Shown: positions 52,642 to 62,600 of the stretch, piece after piece | Layout of the letters: each line of letters begins with the position of its first letter | Position numbering within the stretch: position 1 is the first letter of the stretch | Assembly: GCA_041748655.1 (NCBI GenBank) | Contig: JBGTCV010000006.1 | Coordinates: 1 to 64,000, forward strand | Direction: 5' to 3' | Source of the DNA: Leptofilum sp041748655 | GTDB taxonomy: Bacteria > Chloroflexota > Anaerolineae > Promineifilales > Promineifilaceae | Length of the DNA: 64,000 nucleotides | Program-made: the position numbers and the translations under genes | The notes under the pieces: model-generated | What the model was told of the DNA's origin: nothing | The model's database searches: none | Seen by the model: the letters and a program-made list of their open reading frames with translations, nothing else

Positions 52642-53907
52642 CTATGTCACCATATTTTCCGCCAAACTGTACCGTTCGTACAGCTTTTTCGTCATCACCA
52701 GCCGCAGGCGGTGCATTGCTTCGTGAATGTCGCTAAAGCGGGTGTAGATCGGCGCGATGCCCAGCCGAATGTTGTCTGGTTTGCGGAAATCGGGAATCAC
52801 CTTCATCTCGTTGATGAGCGCCTGGCTGATGCGCCAGCCGTCTGGGTGGCCCAGCGAGACGTGTGAACCACGTACGGCCGTATCCGCCGGTGAATTCAAA
52901 CGAAAACCCAGCGGCTCCAGCCAAATCCGCCACAAATCAACCAGGTAGCTGCTCTGCTGCACCGATTTGGCCCGCAGTGCCGTCATGCCCGCCGCCAGCA
53001 GAAGATCGACGCCCGGTTCGATGAGGGCCGTAGACAAAACGGGCGGCGTGCCGGTGAGAAAGTGGCGCAGCCCGGCGTCTCGCTGGTAATCCAGAGCAAA
53101 CTCAAACATCGCTTCATGCCCCATCCAGCCGGTAATGGGATTGGTCAGCCTGGCCTGCCAGTCCCGCTGAACGTACAAAAAGGCGGGCGAACCGGGGCCG
53201 CCGTTCAAATATTTATAGGTGCAGCCCACAGCCAATGGCACATTGGCACCGTTCAGATCGGCCAGCACAGCGCCAGCGGAGTGGCTCATGTCCCACAGCA
53301 TCAGCGCCCCGGCGCTGTGGGCCAGTTCGGTGATAGCGGTCATATCGTACGTGTAGCTGCTCTTGAAAACGGTGTGGCTGAGCGCCACCAGCGCCGTATC
53401 TTCGTCGATGGCTTCGGCCAGGGCATCTACCGGGCCGTGGATGCCGTCTGAGGGAATGATGTGCAGCTGTAACGGCCGTCCTGCCAGCCGGGCCACCCCC
53501 TGCAAAATGTACAAATCAGAGGGAAAGTTGAGGTCGTCGGTGATGATTTTGGAACGGCCGTTGTGGTAATTTACCGCCGCCAACGCCAGCTTGAACAAGT
53601 TGATCGACGTCGAATCGGCCACAATGACCTCATCGGCATCTGCGCCAATGAGCTGGCCAATTTTGCCGCCGATTTGGGCTTGCAGCTCAATCCAGCCCTC
53701 GTTCCAGCCCCGAATCAGCCGCTGGCCCCACTGCCGCTCGATCAAATCCTGCGCGTAGCTGCCATTTTTTTTGAGCAGCCGCCCCAGCGAATTGCCGTCC
53801 AGGTAAATCAAATCAGGATCATCAATGACAAACTGCTCACGAAAATGGGCCAGCGGGTCCTGGGCATCCAGTTGTTGGGCATAGGCTAAATCGGTGAAGT
53901 TAGGCAT
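52642..53907 (-). CDS. kynU: Kynureninase
   Basis: This 421-residue PLP enzyme is of fold type I. It cleaves kynurenine to anthranilate and alanine in tryptophan degradation. The PLP lysine is in GCTYKYLNGGPGSPAF, and other family features are YLDGNSLG near the N-terminus, DMSHSAGAV and GWMGHEAMFEF. Neither kynA nor kynB is in the window, so it is a lone pathway gene here. It may be used for anthranilate or NAD synthesis. Confidence 0.92.
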   Translation of the reverse strand: MPNFTDLAYAQQLDAQDPLAHFREQFVIDDPDLIYLDGNSLGRLLKKNGSYAQDLIERQWGQRLIRGWNEGWIELQAQIGGKIGQLIGADADEVIVADSTSINLFKLALAAVNYHNGRSKIITDDLNFPSDLYILQGVARLAGRPLQLHIIPSDGIHGPVDALAEAIDEDTALVALSHTVFKSSYTYDMTAITELAHSAGALMLWDMSHSAGAVLADLNGANVPLAVGCTYKYLNGGPGSPAFLYVQRDWQARLTNPITGWMGHEAMFEFALDYQRDAGLRHFLTGTPPVLSTALIEPGVDLLLAAGMTALRAKSVQQSSYLVDLWRIWLEPLGFRLNSPADTAVRGSHVSLGHPDGWRISQALINEMKVIPDFRKPDNIRLGIAPIYTRFSDIHEAMHRLRLVMTKKLYERYSLAENMVT

Positions 53908-54202
53908 AGCGTCATCCTTGCGTGTTGTTCGACGGGGCTTTCTTTTTTAGCTTGGTCGTTTGCGGTCAGGCGAATCGGGCAAAATGGTATTTTAATCTTA
54001 ACGCAAGATGCTGCTACCAACGAAAATGGGGCTGCCCAGCCTGCCGGGTGACGCCTGCCCAATTGGTCAGTACCCAAAACGGCCGTTCTGCGCCATACTA
54101 CGGTTTCATTAGAACGTTTGCCACAGAATACACCGAGATTTTGAGTTTTTCTTCGGCTCTCTCGCCTCTCTTTTTCCTCTGTGGCTTTTTGGGAGGAATT
54201 TT
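53908..54202. other. Intergenic region between divergent kynureninase and ABC exporter genes
   Basis: About 295 bp with one ACGGCCGT site (54080) and a CTC/TTT-rich stretch (54150-54190). A short frame spanning 53922-54269 has no known domain and is not called. GGGAGGAA at its end is the ribosome-binding site of the exporter. Confidence 0.4.
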
Positions 54203-56143
54203 ATGGGTTTTCATGGTGGCGGCTGGTGGGCCTACATCTCACACGACGAAAAACAAGAGCGCCCGCTGATTACGCGGACGCTGCTTTTGCGCGTCTGGCA
54301 GTTTGCTAAACCGTACCGAATCAAAATCATACTTCTTTTGCTAACCATCTTGCTCATCACCGGCCTGTCGCTCGTGTCGCCGCTGCTGGTGCGCGCCCTC
54401 ATAGACGATGCCATCCCCAACGGTGATTACCGCCTGCTCACCTGGCTGGCGGTGGGCATGGTCGCCATCCCCATCGTCAACGGGGGCATTGGCATCTTTC
54501 AGCGCAGTCTCAACTCTCAGGTTGGCGAGGGGGTCATTTACGATTTGCGCCGCGCCCTGTATGAACATATGCAGCGTATGTCGCTCCGCTTCTTCACCCA
54601 ATCCCGCACCGGCGAATTGATGTCCCGCCTGAACAACGATGTGGTTGGGGCGCAGCGGGCCATCAGCGACACGATTGTGACCATCATCTCCAACATTGTC
54701 TCCTTGGTGGGCACCCTGGCTATTTTGCTCACCCTGGAATGGCGGTTGACGCTGCTTGGGCTGGCCATCTTGCCGTTGTTTGTGCTGCCTGCCCGCCGCG
54801 TCGGGCGCATTTTGCGCGATTTGCGCCGCAAGTCGCTGGAGATCAGCGCCGAAATGAATGCCACGATGAACGAAACGCTCAACGTCAGCGGGGCGCTGCT
54901 GGTGAAGCTGTTTGGCCGGCAGGAGCGGGAAATGAAGCGCTTCGCCGATGATGCAGCCGAGGTGCGGGATATTGGCGTGCGCTCGGCGGTGATTGGCCGC
55001 TGGTTTTTTATGATGTTGGGCATTATTGGCGCGGTGGGAACGGCCGTTGTCTATTGGGTAGGCGGTTATCTGGTGCTAGAAGAGGCGTTCACCATCGGTA
55101 CAATTGTCGCCTTTGGCAGCTACCTCTCCCAGCTGTACGGCCCGCTCATGGCGTTGACCAACGCACCGGTGGAGTTTGCCCAAAGCATGGTTAGCTTCGA
55201 GCGTGTGTTCGAGGCGCTGGATATTCCGGTGGAAATTGATGAGAAACCAGACGCTAAACTTTTAGAGAAGGTAAACGGCCGTCTTCAATTCCACAACGTC
55301 TCCTTCACCTACACCGATGAAGAGAAAGGGGGCCTGCGCGAAGTGACTCGCTTTAACCGGGGCAGCAGCGCCGCCCTGCTCAAGCGGGGCAAAGCGCGGC
55401 AAAACGGGGAGCAGCCTTCAGAAAATAGCGAAACGGCCGAACCGGAACTGCGCTATGCGCTGCAAAACGTCAGCTTTGCCATCGAGCCAGGGGAGCTGGT
55501 GGCCCTGGTTGGCCCCAGTGGTGCGGGCAAAACGACCATTACCTACCTGATTCCGCGCCTGTATGATCCGTCAGACGGCCGTATTACCCTCGACAATCAC
55601 GATTTGCGCGACCTTACCCTCAACACCCTGGCCGACAACATCGGTATGGTCACCCAGGAATCCTACCTGTTTTACGACACCATCCGGGCTAACCTGCTCT
55701 ACGCCCGCCCAGACGCCAGTGACCAGCAGATGATCGCCGCCGCCAAAGCGGCCAACATCCACGACTTCATTGCCCAGCTGCCCGACGGCTACGACACCGT
55801 CGTCGGCGAACGCGGCTACCGGCTCAGCGGCGGCGAGCGTCAGCGCATCGCCATCGCCCGCGTGGTGCTCAAAGACCCGCGCCTGCTGGTGCTGGATGAA
55901 GCCACTTCCCACCTGGACTCACTCTCTGAAGCATTGATTCAGGAAGCGCTGGGCAAAGTGATGCAAGATCGCAGCAGCCTGGTGATTGCTCACCGGCTTT
56001 CCACCATTCTGGCAGCCGATAAAATATTAGTCATGCATCAGGGGCAGCTGGTAGAACAAGGTACCCACGAGGAACTGCTGGCGCAGGGCGGTTTGTACAC
56101 CAATTTGTACGAAACCCAGTTCAAACCAACAGAAGCTGTTTAG
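54203..56143 (+). CDS. ABC exporter (fused permease and ATPase, lipid/multidrug type)
   Basis: This 646-residue half-transporter has six membrane helices (about 35-330) and a nucleotide-binding domain (about 365-640). The latter has Walker A GPSGAGKTT, signature LSGGERQR, Walker B LLVLDEAT and H-loop AHRLS. It resembles MsbA/BmrA-like exporters and would work as a homodimer. An unusual stretch (about 374-410, charged, GKARQNGEQPSENSETAE) splits the first strands of the ATPase domain and is longer than in typical members. GGGAGGAA precedes the ATG. The substrate is unknown. Confidence 0.92.
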   Translation: MGFHGGGWWAYISHDEKQERPLITRTLLLRVWQFAKPYRIKIILLLLTILLITGLSLVSPLLVRALIDDAIPNGDYRLLTWLAVGMVAIPIVNGGIGIFQRSLNSQVGEGVIYDLRRALYEHMQRMSLRFFTQSRTGELMSRLNNDVVGAQRAISDTIVTIISNIVSLVGTLAILLTLEWRLTLLGLAILPLFVLPARRVGRILRDLRRKSLEISAEMNATMNETLNVSGALLVKLFGRQEREMKRFADDAAEVRDIGVRSAVIGRWFFMMLGIIGAVGTAVVYWVGGYLVLEEAFTIGTIVAFGSYLSQLYGPLMALTNAPVEFAQSMVSFERVFEALDIPVEIDEKPDAKLLEKVNGRLQFHNVSFTYTDEEKGGLREVTRFNRGSSAALLKRGKARQNGEQPSENSETAEPELRYALQNVSFAIEPGELVALVGPSGAGKTTITYLIPRLYDPSDGRITLDNHDLRDLTLNTLADNIGMVTQESYLFYDTIRANLLYARPDASDQQMIAAAKAANIHDFIAQLPDGYDTVVGERGYRLSGGERQRIAIARVVLKDPRLLVLDEATSHLDSLSEALIQEALGKVMQDRSSLVIAHRLSTILAADKILVMHQGQLVEQGTHEELLAQGGLYTNLYETQFKPTEAV

Positions 56144-56155
56144 AAGTTTGTCGGC

Positions 56156-56206
56156 GGGTGAGTGGGCGAGTATAAAGCAAACTCGCCACTCTCAAACTTG
56201 CCGCTC
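56156..56206. repeat. Heptamer-type hairpin (GAGTGGGCGAG / CTCGCCACTC)
   Basis: GGGTGAGTGGGCGAGT (56156-56172) and ACTCGCCACTCTC (56181-56193) are complementary over about 9 bp with neighbouring similar units. It lies just past the ABC exporter stop. It shares units with repeats at 9177, 21953 and inside carB. Confidence 0.7.
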
Positions 56207-56209
56207 TTT

Positions 56210-56302
56210 TTATTTCTGCCGATTTTGCAGCTGCGGTACAATAATTGCCGCCACAACCAGCAGTAAAGAGAGCCCCAAAAAAATCAGGCCAATCGGATCC
56301 AT
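56210..56302 (-). CDS. 30-residue single-helix membrane microprotein
   Basis: This 31-codon frame starts at ATG 56302 with a strong GGAGGTG ribosome-binding site 5 nt upstream. It encodes MDPIGLIFLGLSLLL, more aliphatic residues (VVAAIIV) and a short PQLQNRQK tail, giving one transmembrane helix of about 20 residues. It is convergent with the ABC exporter and has no homolog I can name. Small size makes homology weak; the ribosome-binding site and composition are the support. Confidence 0.55.
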   Translation of the reverse strand: MDPIGLIFLGLSLLLVVAAIIVPQLQNRQK

Positions 56303-56602
56303 CTAACACCTCCATGAAATTTGTAACTCAATTTTAGAGCACCATCCCCGAAAGGCAACCGGCCCTAACATCAACCTTTTTGTGAAAAAACACACAAATT
56401 GATCGGTGATATTTGTCTTAGTTGACAATGCACTTTGTCACTGTCTGCTAAATGACCCACTTCCTACAATGGTTAAGGTTGTGTCAACCCATTTATATGG
56501 GGGAGTAAGATTAGGCACACCTTCCCACAAAACCTCCCCCAATCGCATATAAGGCAAAAAAGTTTTTTCATAACTTTATATTCCATCGGGAGGAATAGAC
56601 TC
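56303..56602 (+). other. Leader region upstream of PPDK
   Basis: 300 bp without a gene. It has TTGACA (about 56420), an inverted pair GGGGGAG/CTCCCCC (about 56500-56540) and then GGGAGGAATAG as the ribosome-binding site. The inverted pair could be a structured leader. No -10 fits TTGACA with normal spacing. Confidence 0.4.
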
Positions 56603-59362
56603 ATGACAATTGCAATGGCTCCAGAAAGAGAGCTGCAAGCTGTAAAAAATAAAGATCCAAAATATGTTTATCTGTTTAGTGAAGTAAACCAGGCCGAAGA
56701 ACATGCCGGTTCCTGGGATGCTGCTCGTGGTTTGTTGGGTGGTAAGGGCGCTAACCTGGGCGACATGACTCGTTTGGGTGTACCGGTGCCGCCTGGCCTT
56801 ACTGTGACCACCGAAGCGTGCAACGCTTATCTGGCTGCTGGCGAACAGTTTCCGGAAGGGATGTGGGAACAGGTTCTTGCTGCCCTTACAGAAGTTGAAA
56901 AAGCGATGGGCAAAAAGATTGGTGATTTGCAGAAGCCGCTGCTGGTTTCCTGCCGCTCTGGCGCTAAATTCTCTATGCCGGGCATGATGGACACGGTACT
57001 TAACATCGGTATGAACGATGCCGTGGCCGAAGAGATGATCAAGCGTACCGGCCCCCGTTTTGTTTACGACATTTACCGCCGCCTGATTCAGATGTTTGGT
57101 TCAGTGGTGATGGAAGTGCCGGATGAGGTGTTTGAAGTTGTCATTGAAGCGCAGCGCAAAGCGGCTGGCGTTAAGAGCGACACCGACATGGGCGCCGATG
57201 ATTGGAAAGTAATCACCGAGCAGTTTAAGCAAATTTACAAGACGTACACCAAAGAAGAGTTCCCACAAGACCCCTACGAACAGATGAAGCGGGCCACGGA
57301 AGCGGTTTTCAAGTCCTGGAATGGCAAGCGGGCGTTTGCTTACCGCAACGCCGCCGGGATTGCGCATGATTTGGGAACGGCCGTAAATATCCAAACCATG
57401 GTCTACGGCAACATCTCCGCAGATGCAGGCACCGGCGTGGCGATGTCGCGCAATGCCTCCACCGGCGAAAAAGAGCTGGAAGGCGACTTCCTCATGAACG
57501 CCCAGGGCGAAGACGTAGTGGCCGGTATCCGCGCAACCCAGCCCATCAGCGACCTCAAACTGGAAATGCCCGAGATGTACGCCCAGTTTGAAGAGATTGC
57601 CCAAAAGCTGGAAAAACATTACCGCAACATGCAGGATATGGAATTCACCATCGACCGTGGCAAGCTGTGGCTGTTGCAAACCCGCGACGGTAAGCGCACC
57701 GCCCAGGCCGAAGTCCGCATCGCCGTGGACCTGGTAGATGAAGGGTTGATCACCAAAGAAGAAGCGGTTTTCCGCGTTAAACCGGCCCAGGTTGATTTTT
57801 TCCTCCATCCCCAGCTGGACAGCGAAGCGATTAAGACGGCCCAAAAGATTGCCACAGGCTTGAACGTTTCTCCTGGAGCGGCCGTTGGTATGGTCGCTTT
57901 CGATGCCGATACGGCCGAAAAATGGGCCAAAGAAGAAGGCAAACAGGTCATCATGGTTCGGCCAGAGACCAAGCCAGATGATGTACACGGCATGTTGGCC
58001 GCCCAGGGCATTCTCACCAGCAAAGGCGGCCGTACCAGCCATGCTGCGCTGGTTGCCCGCCAGTTTGGCAAGCCTGCTGTCGTTGGCGTCAGTGAATTGG
58101 AACTGGACCTGATCAGCCGCCGCATGACCGTTGGTGAAGATCTGGAAATCAACGAAGGCGACTGGCTGTCGCTGGACGGCACGCAAGGTATTGTCTACCT
58201 GGGCAAACTGCCCACTGTGGTACCAGATATTCGCAACCCGTACCTGATCAAGCTGTTGAGCTGGGCCGATGAAATCCGCACGCTGGGCGTTTGGGCCAAT
58301 GCCGACTACCCGCGTGACGCCGAACGCGCCCGCGAATATGGCGCTCAGGGGATCGGCCTTTGCCGCACGGAGCATATGTTCTTTGAAACTGAACGTATGC
58401 CCATTGTGCAAAAGATGATCATGGCCAAATACGCCGTGGATCGCAAAGACGCCCTCGACCAGCTGCTCCCCTTGCAGCGGGGCGATTTTGAAGGCCTCTT
58501 CAAGGCTATGGATGGTTTGCCGGTGATTATCCGCCTCATCGACCCGCCGCTGCATGAGTTCCTGCCCTCTTTTGAAGATTTGGTGCAAGATTTGGCCGAC
58601 CTGAAGGTGCGGACGCAGCATTACCACACCCTGAGCGAAATCGACACCGCTCTGGCTGAAATCCGCATTAAACAGGATTATCTGGAGCGCGTTGAGGCGC
58701 TGCGGGAGATGAACCCGATGCTGGGCACGCGCGGCGTGCGCCTGGGCATTCTCATCCCCGAACTGACCAGAATGCAGGTGCGGGCCATCTTTGAAGCCGC
58801 CTGCCGCTGTGCCAAAGCTGGCGTAGACGTGCATCCAGAGGTGATGATTCCGCTGGTTTCCCACGTGAATGAGCTGAAGGTACAGCAGTCAGCTCTGGAA
58901 GCGGAAGCGAAAGCGGTCATGGAAGAGCAAGGTATCGAAATCAACTACAAGTTTGGCACGATGATCGAGATTCCCCGCGCCGCTCTGACGGCTGGCGAGA
59001 TTGCCGAGGTGGCGCAGTTCTTCTCCTTTGGCACCAACGATCTGACACAAACGACGTTTGGTATTTCCCGCGACGATGCCGAGGCTGGCTTCCTGATGGA
59101 GTACCAGCAGCGCGGTATCCTGGACGAGAATCCATTTGCCTCGATTGACCCGGATGGAGTGGGTCGGCTGATGGAGATTGCGGTGACAGAAGGGCGTGCG
59201 GCTCGTCCGGGCCTGGAAGTTGGTATCTGTGGTGAGCACGGTGGCGATCCCAAGAGCATCGCTTTGTGCCACAAGCTCAACCTGAACTACGTCTCCTGCT
59301 CCCCGTTCCGCGTACCGATTGCCCGTCTGGCGGCTGCACATGCAGCGCTGGCTGACAAATAG
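56603..59362 (+). CDS. ppdK: Pyruvate, phosphate dikinase
   Basis: This 919-residue enzyme interconverts pyruvate, ATP and Pi with PEP, AMP and PPi. It has an N-terminal ATP-grasp domain (VGGKGANLGDM-like start), a phospho-histidine domain with GGRTSHAALV (His480) and a C-terminal PEP/pyruvate barrel with LGTRGVRLG and catalytic Cys876 in GICGEHGG. It lies directly upstream of nifJ, so both deal with pyruvate. The start follows GGGAGGAATAG. A terminator follows at 59391. Confidence 0.97.
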   Translation: MTIAMAPERELQAVKNKDPKYVYLFSEVNQAEEHAGSWDAARGLLGGKGANLGDMTRLGVPVPPGLTVTTEACNAYLAAGEQFPEGMWEQVLAALTEVEKAMGKKIGDLQKPLLVSCRSGAKFSMPGMMDTVLNIGMNDAVAEEMIKRTGPRFVYDIYRRLIQMFGSVVMEVPDEVFEVVIEAQRKAAGVKSDTDMGADDWKVITEQFKQIYKTYTKEEFPQDPYEQMKRATEAVFKSWNGKRAFAYRNAAGIAHDLGTAVNIQTMVYGNISADAGTGVAMSRNASTGEKELEGDFLMNAQGEDVVAGIRATQPISDLKLEMPEMYAQFEEIAQKLEKHYRNMQDMEFTIDRGKLWLLQTRDGKRTAQAEVRIAVDLVDEGLITKEEAVFRVKPAQVDFFLHPQLDSEAIKTAQKIATGLNVSPGAAVGMVAFDADTAEKWAKEEGKQVIMVRPETKPDDVHGMLAAQGILTSKGGRTSHAALVARQFGKPAVVGVSELELDLISRRMTVGEDLEINEGDWLSLDGTQGIVYLGKLPTVVPDIRNPYLIKLLSWADEIRTLGVWANADYPRDAERAREYGAQGIGLCRTEHMFFETERMPIVQKMIMAKYAVDRKDALDQLLPLQRGDFEGLFKAMDGLPVIIRLIDPPLHEFLPSFEDLVQDLADLKVRTQHYHTLSEIDTALAEIRIKQDYLERVEALREMNPMLGTRGVRLGILIPELTRMQVRAIFEAACRCAKAGVDVHPEVMIPLVSHVNELKVQQSALEAEAKAVMEEQGIEINYKFGTMIEIPRAALTAGEIAEVAQFFSFGTNDLTQTTFGISRDDAEAGFLMEYQQRGILDENPFASIDPDGVGRLMEIAVTEGRAARPGLEVGICGEHGGDPKSIALCHKLNLNYVSCSPFRVPIARLAAAHAALADK

Positions 59363-59390
59363 GACGGAACAAGGCAACCTTATGTTAACA

Positions 59391-59425
59391 AAAGGGGTGG
59401 CTTTTTCAGGCCACTCCTTTTATTT
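59391..59425 (+). terminator. Rho-independent terminator of ppdK
   Basis: A stem of about 11 bp with one G-U pair (AAAGGGGTGGC/GCCACTCCTTTT) and a loop of about 8 nt is followed by TATTTT. It separates ppdK from nifJ. Confidence 0.75.
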
Positions 59426-59613
59426 TCCCTTTATTTTTCCTTGATGACATTCTGCATTCTCATAACGGCCGTTTGTCACTACAGAGGAACGGCCGTTTTC
59501 AGGATACTTTGAACGGTACTTTCATTCAAACAAGATGTGTGATCTACCCGCAAAAGATTACCCCAAACAGCAAAATCGCTTCCGTTTCACTAAGAACGTA
59601 AGGAGAATCGATA
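59426..59613 (+). other. Intergenic region between ppdK and nifJ
   Basis: About 190 bp. It has two ACGGCCGT sites only about 25 bp apart (59466-59492) in non-coding DNA, the densest intergenic pair in the window. GTAAGGAG (59599-59606) is the nifJ ribosome-binding site. Confidence 0.5.
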
Positions 59614-62600
59614 ATGACCGAACAGATGATAACCATCGATGGCAACGAGGCGGCTGCCAGAATCGCCCACAAAATTAATGAAGTCATTGCCATCTATCCC
59701 ATCACCCCCTCCTCGCCAATGGGCGAGTGGGCCGACCAATGGTCGGCCGAAGGCAAGCCCAATATTTGGGGCGCTACCCCGATGGTTGTGGAAATGCAGG
59801 CCGAAGGCGGCGCAGCTGGTGCTGTACATGGTGCCTTGCAGACTGGCGCTCTCACCACCACCTTTACCGCCTCCCAAGGTTTGCTCCTGATGATCCCCAA
59901 CATGTACAAAATCGCCGGGGAACTCACCGCCACCGTCTTTCATATCGCCGCCCGATCCCTGGCTGCCCAGGGACTTTCCATCTTTGGCGACCATTCCGAC
60001 GTGATGGCCGCCCGGAACACCGGCTTTGCCCTGCTGGCCGCCAATTCTGTGCAGGAAGTAAACGATTTTGCGCTCATCTCTTCCGCCGCCACGCTGGAAT
60101 CGCGGGTGCCTTTCCTGCACTTCTTCGATGGCTTTCGCACCTCCCACGAAATCAGCAAAATCGAGCCGCTGAGCGACGATATTTTACGCGCCATGATCAG
60201 CGACGAGCTGGTGCGGGCGCATCGAGCACGTGGTCTGACGCCCGACAGCCCGGTGATGCGCGGTACGGCGCAAAACCCGGATGTTTACTTCCAGGGTCGT
60301 GAAAGCGTCAATCCGTTTTACGCAGCCTGCCCCGGCATTGTGCAGGCTACTATGGATAAATTTGCCCAGCTGACCGGCCGCCAATACCAGCTGTTTGAAT
60401 ACGTGGGCGCACCGGATGCTGAGCGCGTCATCGTGGTGATGGGTTCCGGGGCCGAAACGGCCGAATCCACCGCCGAATACCTGGCCAATCAGGGCGAGAA
60501 AGTGGGTGTGCTGAAGGTACGGCTGTATCGGCCGTTTGCCCTGGATGCCTTTGTGCAGGCGCTGCCCGCCACCGTTAAAGCCATTGCCGTCCTGGACCGC
60601 ACCAAAGAGCCAGGCTCTTCTGGCGAACCGCTTTATCTGGACGTGATTTCGGCCGTGGTTGAAGCTGTGGCCGATGGTAACGCACCTTTTGCCATCATGC
60701 CGCGCATTATTGGCGGGCGGTATGGTCTTTCTTCCAAAGAATTTACCCCCGGCATGGTCAAAGCCGTTTTTGACGAATTGGTCAAACCCAGCCCGAAGAA
60801 TCATTTCACCATCGGTATCAACGACGACGTCAGCCACACCAGCCTGGTTTGGGATAAAACGTTCGACATCGAAGACAGCGGCGTGGTTCGCGCCGTTTTC
60901 TACGGGCTTGGTTCAGATGGCACCGTTGGCGCCAACAAAAACTCCATCAAAATTATTGGTGAAGATACCCCCAACTACGCCCAGGCTTATTTTGTCTACG
61001 ACTCTAAAAAGGCGGGTTCTGTCACCGTTTCCCATCTGCGCTTTGGCAAGAAACCAATCCGCGCACCGTATCTCATCGAAAGCGCCAGCTTTGTTGGCGT
61101 TCATCAATTCAACTTCCTGGAGCGGTACGATGTGCTGCGGCTGGCTGCTCCTGGGGCTACCTTCTTGCTGAACAGCCCCTATGGGCCAGATGAGGTGTGG
61201 GACACGCTGCCGCGCAGCGCTCAGCAGGCGATTATCGACAAAAAGCTGAACTTTTATGTGGTGGATGGTTTTCAGGTAGCCAAAGAAACCAATATGGGTC
61301 GCCGGATCAACACCATCATGCAGACCTGCTTTTTTGCCCTTAGCGGCGTGCTGCCTACGGATGAAGCGATTGGCGCGATTAAAACGGCCATTGAAAAGAC
61401 GTATGGCAAACGGGGTGAGGCAGTCGTGGCGCAAAACAACGCGGCAGTGGACGCGACCCTGGCGCACCTGCATCAGGTGGCTGTACCAGAGACAGCAACG
61501 AGTGATTTTGAACGGCCGTCTGTCGTGCCACAATTCGCCCCAGAATTTATTAAATCCGTCACCGCCCGCATCATCGAAGGGTTGGGTGATGACCTGCCCG
61601 TCAGCGCCATGCCCGTGGATGGCACCTACCCCACCGGCACCACCAAATGGGAAAAACGGAACATCACCACCGAAATTCCGGTCTGGGACTCCGAAATCTG
61701 CATCCAGTGTGGCAAATGTGCCTTTGTTTGCCCCCACTCCGTTATTCGCATGAAGGTGTATGATCCGGCCCAATTGGAAAATGCGCCCGCCACCTTTAAA
61801 TCTACCGAAGCGCGGTATAAAGAGTTCAAGGGCCAATCCTTTACCCTCCAGGTTGCGCCAGAAGATTGCACCGGCTGTACCCTCTGCGTAGAGGTTTGCC
61901 CGGTGAAAAACAAGCGCCAGCCTAAATTCAAGGCGATCAATATGGCTCCGCAAGAGCCGCTGCGCGAGCCAGAACGGGACAACTGGGAGTTCTTCCTCGA
62001 TCTGCCCAGCGTAGACCGCACCAGCATTCCGCTGAACCAGGTGAAATATAACCAGCTGCTCGACCCGCTGTTTGAGTTCTCTGGCGCGTGTGCCGGTTGT
62101 GGTGAAACACCGTATCTGAGCTTGCTCAGTCGTCTCTTTGGCGACCGGGCCGTCATTGCCAACGCTACAGGCTGTTCTTCCATCTATGGCGGCAACCTGC
62201 CCACCACACCCTGGTCTCAAAATGCAGACGGCCGTGGCCCAGCCTGGTCCAACTCCCTTTTTGAAGACAACGCCGAATTTGGCATGGGGATGCGTGTCGC
62301 GCTGGATCAGCGGCTGGAAGCGGCCACCAACACGCTGCGCGAAATGCGCGACGTGCTGGGTACGGTGCTGGTAGATAGCATCCTCTATGCCGACCAGATG
62401 ACCGAAGCAGATATCCAGGCACAGCGTGCCCGGGTGGAAGATTTGAAAGAGCGCGTGAAAAGTTTGTTATCTGGCAAGGAACACGGCGTTGGTAACTTCC
62501 AGGGCCGCCTGGCCAACCTGCTCAGCATGGCCGACATTCTGGTCAAGAAGAGCGTCTGGATTGTGGGTGGTGACGGTTGGGCCTACGACATTGGTTTTGG

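Noticed and set aside
53922..54269. 115-codon frame overlapping the start of the ABC exporter
   Set aside because: It overlaps a certain gene in another frame and shows no domain; composition fits chance.
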